Positions 21,492 through 33,767 are shown, numbered from the stretch's first letter. The stretch: 64,000 bases of DNA from Eriocheir sinensis (GCF_024679095.1 NC_066518.1:1777678-1841677), one strand, 5' to 3'. The notes: generated by a model not told the origin, from the sequence alone. Translations and numbers: made by a program.

Positions 21492-22482
21492 CATGGGCCT
21501 GTACATCCGACCGCCATTCTGTTGCGTCATTTTTGTTCTAGTTTTTAGCGTCCTGATATGAGCGAGCGAGCCAGTCAAGCGCCCACCGTGTAATACCCTT
21601 CTGCGTGTCGTTACCCAGAGAGTGCCGAGGCGTTGTAACCTTCCACCTTTCCTCCAATGTCTGCTGACTGTGATGTGTGTTTTCTTTCTATAGATCGATT
21701 CGACTTGGAACACAGCTTTCGAGGCCGCCATTATTGTTCACATGCATTGTATCGTTATGTCTTAAGAGCAAGCATGCAAGATAGGCGTAGTCACCGTGCA
21801 GAGACCTTGTGACCACTATTGCGAAGTCATCATATTCCGTACATTCCATATATAATTTTCCCCTTAAAAACTATCACCCCCCCCAATTAATGACGCTATT
21901 CAGCCCTAATTATCATCTAAAACTTAATTATCAACTTGTTTTATACGAGTGGAAGGAGTAAATTAAGGTTAGAAAAGCTGATTTGACTGTCTCGGATATG
22001 GCACCACTGCTTGTGACATCCCCACAGACTCGTAATGCCACGGTCTGTCTGGCGGCTGCTTAGACTCGCTCAGTGCTGGAAGGGAGCCTCTCAGTGCTGC
22101 TCGACACTAATCACGAGTTCACTTAGCACCACTTTGACTTACGCTGCCGAAAATTAGCGGTACTCCTCAGAACGTGCAACTGACAGTCACTACCCACAGT
22201 CACTGCCCGCTAAGAGGGACCACTTTAAGATCAAAGACCACTAGGAAATGACGTTAGAGTGCTGTATGTGTTAATACTAAGCTATGTTTGGAGCCACGCT
22301 CTTCTAAAAATTAACGCTCTCTGATATTTAACTTAACCAAACAAGAAATCATTGCCATTACAATCAGTCACCATTCATCATAACTACGGCTATTATATAC
22401 TTGCTAAAAAGTCATAAAAAGCTTCAGCCTCAACAACTAGCTAATTGCCACTGGAGTATCACCCAGGCACATTTTTTTTTCA
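21492..22482. other. Unique non-coding stretch
   Basis: No gene, RNA or repeat was recognised in almost 1 kb. A minus-strand ATGGCGGCC at 21731 starts a short open frame without family similarity. Confidence 0.5.
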
Positions 22483-22555
22483 GCTAAGGAGACAATTCAA
22501 GGGCGTAAAGAAAAATATATAAAAAATAGCCCGCTACTTACTGCTCCTGGTTATC
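22483..22555 (-). mobile_element. Short dispersed A-tailed repeat (SINE-like), copy 2
   Basis: Reverse orientation relative to the copy at 4172. It has a T run, CAGCTAAGGAGACA, AAGGGCGT, AAAAATAGCCCGCTACTTACT and GCTCC. Confidence 0.7.
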
Positions 22556-23034
22556 TAATATTACAGTTTGCAGAGGACAGATCGAAGTCACTGTGTCCGT
22601 CTCTTGAAGGTTTCCTAAATCCTGCGATCTGCCAGACAAGCTGAGGCTGCTGAAAGGTTATGTCAGAGGTATAATTCCCTTTTACCTGCACCCACGCAAG
22701 GATTAAAGGGAGGAGGAGGAGGAGGAGGAGGAGGAGGAGGAGGAGGATTCAGTGCCAATATCATGCTGATCTTGTGATGGGGATAATTGCTTGGTAGTGT
22801 GTGTGGGGGCAGGGCGGGTAGGTGTGCGGAGGTGTGTGCGTGTGTGCGTGTCTGTGCGTCCGTCCCCTTAATTAAAATGTATTCCCCGTGTACAAATTAA
22901 AGTGCGGAAAGTAGCAGATTCTCACAACAACAACGAATAAAGGTCCGTCCGGCGTTCTCTTTTTGTTCCCGTTTAATCCGAACACGAAAACAAAAATCAC
23001 CGAGACACAAATTTGCACGAGTTGGGTTCGACAT
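22556..23034. other. Non-coding with (GGA)12
   Basis: (GGA)n at 22710-22746 and a GT-rich patch at 22795-22855. No gene. Confidence 0.6.
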
Positions 23035-23374
23035 CGGACGGTCCTTTTTCGTTGCGGTTTGTTGCGTTTTTCTCTGGCGTTGTCTGTAAATATTATGCAC
23101 AAAGAAAAGGATAAAAAAGAACCCATTATCGTCATCATCTTCATCATCACTCGAGCGCCTCTTGCATGCGTTTCACTTTACTTCGTTCGTCTATCGTCCT
23201 TTGCAAACATTCAACGCTAAAAATGAAGGGAAAAGTACCCATCTACCTCCTCCTCCTCTTCCTCCTCCTCCTCATCATCATCATCACTATAGCGCCCCCT
23301 TTCGTTTTACTTTGCTGCGCTCGTCTTGCATCGCCTCTCAACATTACGCGCTAAAAAAAAGGAAAGAACCAACC

Positions 23375-23405
<31 letters not shown>

Positions 23406-23470
23406 ACATCATCGTCACCACTACTGCGCTGTACACGGGACTTTAAACGCGATAAAAAATAGAACCCCAC
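23035..23470. repeat. Degenerate tandem block, about 137 bp x 3
   Basis: Each unit has a T-rich GTTTTACTTTGCTGCGCTCG-like head, a CAACGCTAAAAA/TTACGCGCTAAAAAAAAGG core, AAAGAACC or AAGTACC, and a CCT/CAT/CCA triplet run. Units start near 23045, 23168 and 23302, and a fourth partial unit ends near 23466. The triplet tails differ between units, so they expanded independently. Confidence 0.75.
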
Positions 23471-23730
23471 AAGGCTATAAACGGAAGAAAGAAAGAGAGA
23501 AAGAAAGAAGCATCGAATCCCTTTGTGTCGTTGCGTTGTTGAGTCTCTTGGCGAGTGAATGCCACGCTGTCTGTCCTCCAATGCCATATGAAAATACTTC
23601 GCGTCTTTCTTCTTCTGTTTATTATCGGGTTATGCGATCGAACCCTTTTTCCCGGTAGTGTTGTTTTTTCTTTTTCTCTTTTGTTTAGATTGCATAGTCG
23701 AGTTGTCTTTCCTGGTAGTGTCATGGAGTA
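23471..23730. other. No gene supported
   Basis: Unique sequence with two CCGGTAGTGT/CTGGTAGTGT strings 66 bp apart, possibly a further decayed tandem unit. Confidence 0.4.
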
Positions 23731-24370
23731 AAAGGAAGAGAAGACGGAGGAGGAGGAGGAGGAGGAGGACGGGTAGAAGGAAGCGGAGGAGAAACGAGAA
23801 GACGGGGAGAAGGAAGAGGTGAAGGAGGAGAAGGGCGGAAAAAAAGGAGGAGGAGGAGGAAGAAGAGGAGGACGGGTCGAAGGAAGCGGAGAAGAAACGA
23901 GAAGACGGGTAAAAGGAAGAGGTGAAGGAGGAGGAGGAGGGCGGAAAAAAGGAAGAGGAGGAGAAAGAAGAGGAGGAGGAGGAGGAGGAGGAGGAATATC
24001 AAGGTTTAGGTTAATGTACGCCTTAGTTTCAAGAAAGATATTTTGGGTTTCTTTCTTCTTCCCTCCGACCTCTCCTGATCTTTCTTTCTTTCTTATATTT
24101 CCTTCCTTTCTCTTCTCCTCTTCTTTCCCCCTCTTATCGTGGCATTCTTTGTCTTGCACATAAAGGAGGAGAAGGAGGAGGAAGAGGAAGATAAAAAATA
24201 ACAAAAACAAAAAGTAGAACACCAACAAGAATAACAAAGAACAAAACGAAAAAGAAAATAAGAAAAGGAAAACAAAACACGAACAGGAGCGAGAACCAAA
24301 AGAACAAGAACACGCAGATGAGCAAGAACAAGAGGAACAAGAAGAAAAAAAAGAAAGAAATGAGGAAGAA
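23731..24370. repeat. Polypurine tract, (GGA)n-rich, interrupted
   Basis: GGA/GAA-rich plus strand at 23731-24000 with internal tandem units (GGACGGGT(A/C)GAAGGAAGCGG at about 23767 and 23871, 104 bp apart). A pyrimidine insert spans 24040-24150, then A-rich purine sequence runs to 24370. The long minus-strand Ser/Leu/Pro frame is an artefact. Confidence 0.85.
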
Positions 24371-24470
24371 ATGTTACGTTTAGAGGAGTGAGCCACGCGC
24401 CGCGAACCTCCGGAACTTGTAAACATGCGGGCTAAGAGGTTTGCTGGGTACGCGCGCGGGACAGGACGCA

Positions 24471-24660
24471 GGTTTGCCACGATATCGTACTCACCAAGCT
24501 AGGTTTTCCCATTTCTAACGCATAACGACTGCAGATGACCCTCTATCATTAACACTTTCAGCAATAAATATAAACAGGTATCGGTAATTTTGTTCTTGGT
24601 ACGGTTTTTAGCCTGAAATCGGGAAAAATGAAAAGCTGAGAACGACAATCTGGCAACGTT
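24471..24660 (-). mobile_element. MITE family B, copy 1 (about 190 bp)
   Basis: The right end, read on the minus strand, is AACGTTGCCAGATTGTCG. The left end GTTTGCCACGATATCGTACT is a diverged copy of the same terminus in inverted orientation. Internal GCCTGAAATCGG matches, inverted, the CCGATTTCCGACCC of the copy at 54836. Four copies in the window are about 190 bp each. Non-coding. Confidence 0.75.
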
Positions 24661-25104
24661 GGACAGGAGTCGGAGGGACCAACCAGCACTGCGAGACTTG
24701 AGGAGACAGAGCGCATTCCTGAGAGCCATTACGAGAGGAGGAAAGGATCGCCGGGAGAAACAAGAGATAAAGAGATTAGGAGAAAGTGGACCAAGGGGAG
24801 GATAGGAGAAGGGAAGAGGATAAGGGTAGGGTAAGGATGTTTAGGGAGGAGAGGACGGGAGAGGAGGAGAGGAGATGCTTCTGTCCCCTTGCCGCGTCAC
24901 TACCACCACCATCACCACCACCACCACCACCTCTCGGAACCAAGGCGGAGGTGGTGGTGTGGTGGTGGTGGCTGGCGAGGCTAAAAGTGACGCCGATCAA
25001 CAGGTGCGCGCGTGTGTGTGTGTGTGTGTGTGTGTGTGTTTAGGGAAAGGTTCCGCTGACCCATAAATCTAGTTGGCTTTGGTTAAGTCGTAATGACGGA
25101 TGGG
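24661..25104. other. Purine stretch, (CCA)n and (GT)n
   Basis: A/G-rich to 24870, CCA triplets at about 24902-24930, GGT triplets near 24951-24970, and (GT)14 at 25012-25039. No gene. Confidence 0.7.
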
Positions 25105-25400
25105 ACGCCGATACTCGTTTGTTTTCGTCGGCCAAGTTTCGCCCTTTTCCTGAACCTTTTGCAGTTAGTGGGTATAAAAAAGAATTCGGGCATATAGGTC
25201 TTACCCTTCTTCGTTTCCTTCCTGTTTTCCTTTCTCTTTCAATTTATTCCTAATGTGTTTGTTTCCGTTGGCCAAGATTCGCCTTTTCCCGAGAAGCGTT
25301 CGTACTAAGCAGTTATATAAAAAAAAATTTGATTGGTATTTTAAATTGACACTCGCCTCAATCGTTGTTCTTCGTCCTCCTTCCCATTTTCCTTTTTCTT
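25105..25400. repeat. Diverged tandem duplication, 140 bp x 2
   Basis: GTTTGTTTTCGTCGGCCAAG (25117) recurs as GTTTGTTTCCGTTGGCCAAG (25257). The order is preserved downstream: TTCGCC, TTTTCC, a TATAAAAAA string, CTTCGT and TTTCTTTCAAT/TTTCTTTCAGT. Confidence 0.85.
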
Positions 25401-25430
25401 TCAGTGCCCAATGTGGGGTTTTTTTCTTTC

Positions 25431-25690
25431 TTTTTTTTTCTTTTGGTGTCTTGGTAAGCTTCCTCTTCTTGTTATGAATATTACCGCTCGCGTTTGTCTT
25501 TCACTACCATGTATATCTTATTTCTCCCTAAAGCTAATGTCTGTGTCCTCTCATTTCTCCTCTCTTTCTTTCGGTGTCTTGGTAAGTTTCCTCTTCTTGT
25601 TATGAATATTACCGCTCGCGTTTGTCTTTCACTACCATGTATATCTTATTTCTCCCTAAAGCTAATGTCTGTGTCCTCTCTTATTTTTCC
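25431..25690. repeat. Tandem duplication, 128 bp x 2
   Basis: GTCTTGGTAAG at 25448 and 25576 begins two nearly identical copies that continue through TTATGAATATTACCGCTCGC and TGTCTGTGTCCTCTC. The copies follow directly after the older 140 bp duplication. Confidence 0.97.
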
Positions 25691-26020
25691 TTTCCTTTCT
25701 TTTTTCTTATTTTTCCTTCACTCTCCCTCTAGCCAGCTATCTTTAGACTCACTCTGGCCTCCTTTCCTTCCCTTTCTATTGCACTAAACCTTTAAACCTG
25801 TAAATAACTTCTTAACCAATCATATATCTTATTTTTTTCTTCCTCTGACGTGCAAACTCTCCTTCCTCATTAAAACCATTTTCTACTAATTTTACCATCT
25901 ACCAATTTCCCCCTTCCTCCATCTCACCTCCTCTCGGCTGCCCTCTTCTTCTCCTTTACCGAAACATAAGACCTTTGACATCCAACCCACATTAAATAAT
26001 TTCCCTTACAGTTCCCTTTC

Positions 26021-26021
<1 letters not shown>
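25691..26021. other. Pyrimidine-rich non-coding
   Basis: C/T-rich sequence with no gene. Confidence 0.6.

Positions 26022-26095
<74 letters not shown>
26022..26095. repeat. (CT)37
   Basis: Perfect run. Confidence 0.97.
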
Positions 26096-26099
<4 letters not shown>

Positions 26100-26399
26100 C
26101 CCTTCTGTCCTCGCCCTTCCTCCCTTCCTCAATCTTTCCCTCGCGGTCCCTCTCTCTCCCCTAAACACAGACGCCTGATAGCCACTTTCTTTTTCCCCTC
26201 ACGACCTTCCCCTCCCTTCTCTTCCCTTCCCAGTCCCCTCCCCTCCGCCCTTATCTCACAGCCCCAGCCCGCCCCAGGCCCAGTACCGTCATCTATCGCC
26301 CACAGTTTCAACTTCAGCGAGAATGTATAGAATTCCAATAGATGTTGAGATATGCAGGTGGCCATAGGTTGAGGGGAGTAAGGGATAGGTGTAGAGGAG
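26096..26399. other. Pyrimidine-rich, then unique
   Basis: No gene supported. Confidence 0.5.
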
Positions 26400-26850
26400 A
26401 GGGAGAGGAAGGACGAGGGAGAAGAGGAAGTACAAAGGAGTAGGGAAAGGAAGGACGAGCAAGAAAGGTCGAGTAGGAAGAGAAGAAAAGAGGAGAGAGG
26501 AGCAAGGAAGGTCGTGCTTGAGGAGAAACGAGGAAGAGGAGAAACAAAAGAGTAGAAAGAAGAGAGACAGGAGAGAGAAGCAAGGAAGGTCGTGCTTGAG
26601 GAAGACCGAGGAAGAAGAGAAACAAAAGAGTTGGATGAGGAGAGAAAGAAGAGAAAAGAGGAGCAAGGAAGGTCGTGCTTGAAGAAGGAAGAGGAAGAGA
26701 AGGAACAAAAGAATTGGGTGAGGAGAAAAAGAAGAGAAAGAAGCAAGGAAGGTCGCGCTAGAGGAAGGACAAGAATAAAACGATACAAAAGGGCAGGAAA
26801 AGGAAAGAAAGAGAAGAGCAAAGCAAGGAAGGTCGTGTTTGAGTAAGGGG
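26400..26850. repeat. Purine minisatellite, about 80 bp x 5
   Basis: GCAAGGAAGGTCGTGCTTGA recurs at 26502, 26580, 26663, 26742 (CGCGCTA variant) and 26823, with spacings of 78-83 bp, embedded in AGAGGAAGAA sequence. Confidence 0.95.
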
Positions 26851-26946
26851 AAAGGTGCCAGAAGGTGCTCCATTGCGCTCATTGGCCCATAAAGGAAATA
26901 TATTGATCATTGGCAGCAGTTCGAAGGTATTGAGTGTATATATAGT

Positions 26947-26949
<3 letters not shown>

Positions 26950-27015
<66 letters not shown>
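26950..27015. repeat. (CT)33
   Basis: Perfect run. Confidence 0.97.
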
Positions 27016-27017
<2 letters not shown>

Positions 27018-27950
27018 ATGCCCTTTAGAGACCGTCATATGCGAGTTTTATCTAAATTTCTGTTTAATAAGAATGTTTTTTTTTGTTGTAATTTCGACTT
27101 TTCATATATTAAGAACTATTAAAACACGAAAAAAATAATTGTCCCTCCTTGGTCAGCTTTGTGAGAGTAAGAAAAATAATATTCAAGCTTACGACTCCTT
27201 TGTTTTTATGTTTTTTTACTTTTGTTTCTGAGTAGCATTGCACATATATACACACATAGCTCCTATTCCCCTCCTCCTCCTCCTCCTCCTCCTCCTCCTC
27301 CTCCTCTTCTCAGTGTTTAGCGAAGCGTTGGCGTAACCTTTTGCTTTACACTTCACCCTCCTTCGCCTCAATACTCCTCACCCTTTCTTAATCCGCCTTC
27401 GTTTTCCCCTCTCAGCCTTCAGCCCTTTTGCCTTTCTCTTTCCCCTTCCGCTTTGTAATAAACTTGCATGCTTCCCTCCCTCCTCTTCCACCTCCTCTTG
27501 CTCCTCCCAGCAGGTGTTCCCAGAAAAGAGTATTTAGCCTTGTGTCTCGATATTAAGTTCCTCTCTCGCGCTCAGTTGGCGAGAATAAACAATGTGAAAC
27601 TCGGAACAAAGACGGGGCGATTAAGGGGCTTTTTCCTCCCCTACTTCGGCCTTGTGGTGGTGTTTCAGCCGCCGCCCCATTGCTGTACTACACACATAAT
27701 GGGGATTGTGGTTTAGGGCTTCATAATAACTCTACACCTTTGTTTTTATTAACGTGAGAGTTGTTTTCTTTCGTGTCTTTTTCTGTTTTCTATATCGTAC
27801 TTCACACCCGACCATAGTATGTGTTTCTTTAAGGCTTCCATATATACTTCTTGTTTTGCTTCTTCATCTGTTTGCTTTGCTGCGTGGAAAGGAAAGTATT
27901 GGGAAAGTAATCGGTTCTCTCTTTTTATTTATGCCAGACTGAAGAAGACG
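27016..27950. other. Non-coding with (CTC)12
   Basis: AT-rich unique sequence, (CTC)n at 27271-27307, then pyrimidine-rich and mixed sequence. The 82-codon frame at 27468-27716 has no recognised similarity. Confidence 0.5.
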
Positions 27951-28199
27951 CCAAGGCCAAGGAAAATAATAGGAAGAGGGGGATGATAAAGACGAGAACA
28001 AGGACAAGGACAAGGATAAGGACGAGGATTAGGACGAGGACGAGGGTGAGTTTTGGCATAAGAACTAAGAGGAGAAGGAAAAGGAGGAGGAGGAGGAGGA
28101 AGAGGAGAACTAGGACAAGGACGAGGGTAAGTTCTGGCATAAAAAGGAGGAGGAGGAGGAGGAGGAGGAGGACGAAGACGACGACAAAGAAGAAGAATA
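27951..28199. repeat. Purine tandem: AGGACGA and (GGA)n
   Basis: Hexamer-like AAGGAC/AGGACG variants at 27985-28045, then two copies of a segment containing GGGT(G/A)AGTT(T/C)TGGCATAA (about 28043 and 28123, 80 bp apart), each followed by (GGA)n. Confidence 0.85.
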
Positions 28200-28223
28200 A
28201 GCTAGACACAAAAACAACCTCAC

Positions 28224-28489
28224 CTGTAGATGCCAAGGAAGGCTTCGTAGGTCGATTTGGCTTCATTCGCGTTGTTATTATTGATAGTGTCGTTATCGTT
28301 GTTGTTGTTGTTGTTGCTGATGTTATTGTTGTTGAGCGAGGTGATGAGGAGGGCGCCGGTCAGCTTGGCAATCACTTCCTGCTCCTGCTGCCCCTCCACC
28401 ACCGCCTCCTCCTCCCCCTGCAGCCTCTCGGTCTTGCCATGGGTAGCGGGGACGTGGCAGATTTCCTCTTCCATAATTGTCTCCATCAT
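28224..28489 (-). CDS. Putative exon, acidic and Asn-rich (minus strand)
   Basis: On the minus strand an ATGATGG context at 28489 opens a frame that starts METIMEEEICHVPATHGKTE. It continues with a Glu/Gln-rich segment, then VIAKLTGALLITSL, a poly-Asn run and ANEAKSTYEAFLGIY. It ends at CTACAG followed by GTGAGG, a good donor (intron starts at 28223, phase 2). The middle is not simple repeat, although the Asn run comes from (GTT)n. No domain or signal peptide is recognised. It could be the first coding exon of a gene whose remainder lies leftward or outside. It may also be a chance open frame. Confidence 0.3.
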
Positions 28490-30280
28490 GTCTTCCCTCT
28501 TCTCTCCTTCCTGTTCTTGCTGTTATTGGTCTTTTTTTTCTTGTTGTTGTTGTTGCACTTCGAACGGTATTGTTAAGTAAATTGCCTGTCTTCTTTTTCT
28601 ATCGTTCAGTTTATGCTTTTATATCAGTGTTTTTTTATATCTTTTAAATGTCTAGTTCTCTCTTCGTGGTCTCTCGTTTGTGTTTTAATAGTCTAGATAA
28701 GTCTTATTTTGTGTGCTCTGTAAGGGAACATGGTGGATTGAGGTGACTTGTTGCTGGTGGTTCCTATTAAGCGCGGGCATTCTAAGCTTTCAATAGTATA
28801 TACAACTCCTTTCTTATTCCTGTCAACCACTCTACTCACTCTCGTAACTATCAACTTTACTCTCCTGTACTCCTTCTTTTCCCCTCTCCCTTTGAACTTG
28901 GTGCGTATGTGTACTCTGGGTTAATTTCCCTTTTCCTATCATTGCTCACTCCCTATCTGTCATTCATAAACTCAACTTCACCATTTTCCTGTATCCCATC
29001 TACTCCTATCCACTTACTGCGGCCCTTCACTATACTCAAGGTCATTCATCATTTGTCACTTCATTCATCGTTATCTTCCCCGAACTGTGACTTGTTTTTC
29101 ATCATATCTCATTCATCTTTACTCTCCTTAAAACTCTCACCCATCCCCGTCAACTTAGGTCAGTCTCTCACCAAATTATTGAAGTCACTCTTACCCTTCT
29201 TCATTTCACTAATCTTCATCTGCTACTTCCACCTCAATCACTCACTCTTACTCACTCAGTTTCAGTCTTACTTACTCCTCTTCCTATTCAACTCACTACA
29301 CTATCCAATCCCTCGGACTCATACAAACTGACTTCATTTACTCACTATCTCCACCGCTTCATTCATTCCTGCATCTTATCATTATCTCCGCAAACCCTCA
29401 CCTTACCTCTCCTTCCACCTGACTACTCCAACATATCCTCCTACTTAAGGCAGTTCCGCGCCACCTAACCTTATCAACATTTGTCACACTGTCGCTTCTA
29501 ATCTCGGAAAAGTCTGAAATATGGCGAATCCTAAGGTACAAGTCTTAGGGTTCAGCTCCTCCTCCTCGACCGTATAGCTCCTGTCACTTCGTCTTTTCCC
29601 ACTCGCTGCCTCCCCACCGCTGCGGCATTCCCCTGAGCTCGACAGTTGTGGCTAGAGTTAAATGGAGCAGAGAACTGGACCTGAAGCTTAGGGGCAGGAC
29701 GAGGAGGAGGCGGCGGAGGAGAGGAGGTGAGGAGAAGAAGTGGGTAGCGAGGAACGGAGGAGGCTGGGAAAGGCTTTAAGATGCAAAACTAGTACTGTTG
29801 CATCATCTTAATCTAATGGCCAAAAAAGTCTCGTTAGGTTGTTTTGATTTGGGTGATTATTGTGTTTTTACAAAGCAGTTTAATGAATACTGCGGTTGAT
29901 GATTTTCTGGTATATCAAAAGCTTAGAATGGTGTATATGTTGTCTTTAAATAATACCGCAAGGGAAAGCAATCGTCAAATGGATCTAACAGAGCCGTCCG
30001 GGTAAGGTATTAAAGTTGTGCACAGCCATCCCATCGCCCGCTTGCCTCCTCTCCCGCCTGTTCCTCCACGCACTCCCTCCTAAGCTGCTTCCTCTCAGTC
30101 TCGCAGCGAAAGCCACAGTCAAGGCCTTACGCTGCCTCCCTCGCACCGTGGCAGCGGCTCCTATAACTAAGTATGATGTATTTCTATCGCTTTGAGTTGA
30201 AGTTCATAATTCGTAGTTGCAAGCAGCTTATAATAAGTTAAAATAGTCGGTAAAGTAGGCTTATTCCCAGCTTCCTCAAG
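28490..30280. other. No gene supported
   Basis: AT-rich to 28800, C/T-rich with repeated TCACTCA/TTCATTC words at 28800-29440, CpG-containing at 29550-29740, then unique. A small hairpin (TAAGATGCA...TGCATCATCTTA) lies at 29776-29809. Confidence 0.5.
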
Positions 30281-30286
30281 AGTTCA

Positions 30287-30322
30287 CAGGTGGGCAAGCA
30301 CAGGTGAGCAGATCCACAGGTG
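30287..30322. promoter_or_regulatory. Three CAGGTG E-boxes in 36 bp
   Basis: CAGGTG at 30287, 30301 and 30317, spaced 14 and 16 bp, in a GC-rich segment 230 bp upstream of a putative first exon. CAGGTG is bound by Snail- and Zeb-type zinc fingers and bHLH dimers. Confidence 0.35.
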
Positions 30323-30548
30323 TGCTACAGTCGGGCGAGGCACCACATGTTAGTCTTGCTCCACACGGCAAAAAGTCACTATTGTCACTGTGTCTGTGTC
30401 GCGCGGAGCAGCACCTGGTAGGCCGCCTAGCGAGAGTGCCAGACGTGGTGTGGCACTAAGTGACGAGGGAAGCGACGCACCTGGCACCGTCTAGCTCACG
30501 GGCTCCTGTTGTAGGACTGGGCTCGAGGGACGCCCGTAGGCAGCCTAA

Positions 30549-30629
30549 ATGAGCGAGGTCCTGGCCGGCCTCCAGCAGGGCGACACCGAGAGACGCAGTT
30601 CCCGACGCCTTGCTGAGTGGCGGCCAGGG
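30549..30629 (+). CDS. Putative first coding exon (27 codons)
   Basis: An ATG directly after an in-frame TAA opens MSEVLAGLQQGDTERRSSRR followed by LAEWRPG. It ends exactly at a GTAAGG donor (30630, phase 0). The segment lies in the most CpG-rich part of the neighbourhood (30400-30630). A (GGGGA)n purine intron-like tract follows immediately. The Met has T at -3, a weak initiation context. No family is recognised and the next exon is not identified, so a chance match is possible. Confidence 0.3.
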
Positions 30630-30639
30630 GTAAGGAGGG

Positions 30640-30940
30640 GTGAGGGGAGGCGAGGAAGAGTGGTAGGGGGGTGAGGGGAGGAAGACAGGGAGGGGAATGA
30701 GAGGAGGAAGACAGGGAAGGGGAGGGAGAGGAAGACAAGAAGGGGAGAGAGGAGAGGAAAACAGGGAGGGGGGAGAGGAGGAAGACAGGGAGGAGGTAGT
30801 TGAAAGGGTTAAGGAAGAAATGGAGAGAAGGGAGGGACGGAGAGAAGGGAGGGACAGAGAGAAGAAACTGATGGGAAGAGGAAGATGATGGAAGATGAGG
30901 AAGAGAAAGAGGGGAGAGAGGGAAGACAGATGGGATTGCA
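30640..30940. repeat. Polypurine tract with about 31 bp units
   Basis: GAGGAAGACAGGGA(A/G)GGG recurs at about 30685, 30703, 30730 and 30778 in an A/G-only background. It generates minus-strand Pro/Ser/Leu frames. Confidence 0.85.
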
Positions 30941-31470
30941 AGTGGGGGTGCTTAACATGGCGGGGGTGGACGGGGGCGGTAAGAGGAAGGGGTTCAGGGG
31001 GGGCAGGAGGGTGAGGGGGCTAACCCACATGTTCATTGCGTCTCTGACCGAGTTGGCCACGAGACTACCCTCCTCTCACCCCTCACCCCCTCCCTCACCT
31101 CTCCGTTGTCCTGCCTTCTACCTGTCGGCACGCTCGCTTCCGCTGTCACCTGTCCCGCCGGCCCTCGTGGGAACCTTCGCGTCGTCGCCAGCGGTGCGGA
31201 GAAAATAACGACGCACAAAAAAAATATAGACGTCACTTGTTTCATTCCGACACGTTCTTTCTCAGGAGCAACACTTGGCGGGCGTCTTGTTTACTCCTTC
31301 TTATATATTTCCGGTTTATGAATGTTTTACCCTTGGCTTATTCGCGTTTACTGTACGAGAATGGCGACCTAGAATACCGAGCCAGACAAACAAGCGTGAC
31401 AAATGACCTCAAGCAGAGACCTTGTCGTGGGGTTGTCCTCGTGTGGGACCTTCACGTGTTGGTCTCCTTC
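30941..31470. other. GC-richer non-coding
   Basis: Several CpGs at 31110-31200 (CTGTCGGCACGCTCG, CTTCGCGTCGTCGCC). No exon could be bounded. Confidence 0.4.
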
Positions 31471-31474
31471 CCAC

Positions 31475-31664
31475 CGTTGCCAGATTGTCGTACTCAGAGC
31501 ATAGTATTTAGCGGTTTCTGACGCCTAACTATTGCCAAGAAACATCAGGATCTAACTCTTTTAACGATAACTATAAATGAGTTTCGTTATTGGAGCCCAG
31601 AAGACAGTTTAGGGGTAGGAAGTTAGGAAATATAATCGGCTGAGTACGACAATCTGGCACCGTT
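31475..31664 (+). mobile_element. MITE family B, copy 2 (about 190 bp)
   Basis: The left end TTGCCAGATTGTCGTACTCA and the right end TGAGTACGACAATCTGGCA are near-perfect inverted repeats of about 22 bp. The interior, including TAAATGAGT(T/C)TCGTTATT, is shared with the copy at 40279. The target duplication is not resolved. Confidence 0.85.
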
Positions 31665-31669
31665 CCTCC

Positions 31670-32100
31670 TTCCCTCTCCTGCATCCCTGTTCATCTCCAC
31701 CTTTTCATCTCCTTCCACGACTTATCTGTCCTTCTTTTTCCTCCCTAACTCAACTCCATCACTTCTCCCCATATTCCTTTCCCTTCCCTTCCCTTCTATT
31801 CACCCCTTTCCTGTTTCTTCCCCTTCATTTCCCTCCCCGTTCATTTTCACTGCCCTGTCTGTCACCCCTCCCAGCTCCATAACTCTTCTTCATATGCTCT
31901 CCCTTCCCTTCTCTCCTCTCCTACTTCTTTCCCTTAATTTCTCTCCTCTCATGTCTGCCCTCGCCCTCCCTGTCCATATCCTCACTGCCCTGTCTGTCGC
32001 CGTTCCCATTCCTCCTTAATTACCAATCCACTCTGTCATAACACCGCTCCCTTCACATCCCCTTCCCTCACATTACTTCCTCCTCGTCACCCACGCAGCC
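31670..32100. repeat. Polypyrimidine tract
   Basis: C/T-rich, with a partial duplication of CACTGCCCTGTCTGTC (31848, 31984). Confidence 0.8.
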
Positions 32101-32371
32101 CAGGGAGGATGAGGAGGCGGAGGGAGACGTGGGTGGCTGGGAGACGAGGAGGCGCTGAAGGCTTGCTATTCTTGAACATATGAGTTTGTTTGAGCATCAC
32201 TTCCTCCTCTCCCACGCCTTCTGCCACGTCAGCTGTTCCTCCCATCAACCCCACTGCATCACCTGTCCTTTTTACCCCTCTCCCGGCCGCCCCACGATAT
32301 CACCTGCCTCTGACGCGCCCCATCACGCCCCATCGCCCTTCCATCCATTTCTGTGTCTACCTGTCGCTCCC

Positions 32372-32760
32372 ACATTCCCCCCAGCACGTTATTTGCCTCT
32401 CTGACGCCTCCCTCTCCCCTTCTCCCATATCACTGCTCCCCTGCGTCCTGTCCCGCGTCTCTACACACCCTCCAACATCTTTTCATCCGCCTCCCAGCAC
32501 GATATTTTGCCCACATTCCTCCCAGCACGATATTTTGCCCACATTCCTCCCAGCACGATATTTGCCTTCCTCTCCCTTTCTCCCATATCACTTCTTCCCT
32601 TCATCCAGTTCCACGTCTCTGCACACACATTCTCATCCACATGCTCCCACATTTCCTCCCAACACGTTATTTCCCTCTCTAAAACGTCTCTCTCTCCTCT
32701 CTCTGCCATATTCCTTAGTCCCTTCATCCAGTACCACGCCTCTGCACACCCTTCAATGCC
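32372..32760. repeat. Tandem array, about 110 bp units with a 28 bp sub-expansion
   Basis: CCCAGCACG(A/T)TATTT recurs at about 32384, 32494, 32522, 32550 and 32658 (CCAACACG). Two 28 bp copies, TCCCAGCACGATATTTTGCC plus CACATTCC, are perfect. The longer units share CTCCCATATCACT and the CCTTCATCCAGT(T/A)CCACG segment. Confidence 0.9.

Positions 32761-33642
<882 letters not shown>

Positions 33643-33709
<67 letters not shown>
33643..33709. repeat. (GT)33
   Basis: Perfect run. Confidence 0.98.
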
Positions 33710-33767
33710 TCCCTGTCAGATTGTTTATTCGTCTATTCGCCTCTGATTTTGCTTGTCTGTCCACGTT

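Noticed and set aside
21489..21731. Minus-strand ATGGCGGCC start
   Set aside because: The frame runs to the edge of the MITE without a donor in phase, and composition is not persuasive.
23443..24480. 345-codon minus frame, longest in the window
   Set aside because: Runs through (GGA)n and A/G sequence. Composition is Ser/Leu/Pro/Phe, with MITE sequence at its start.
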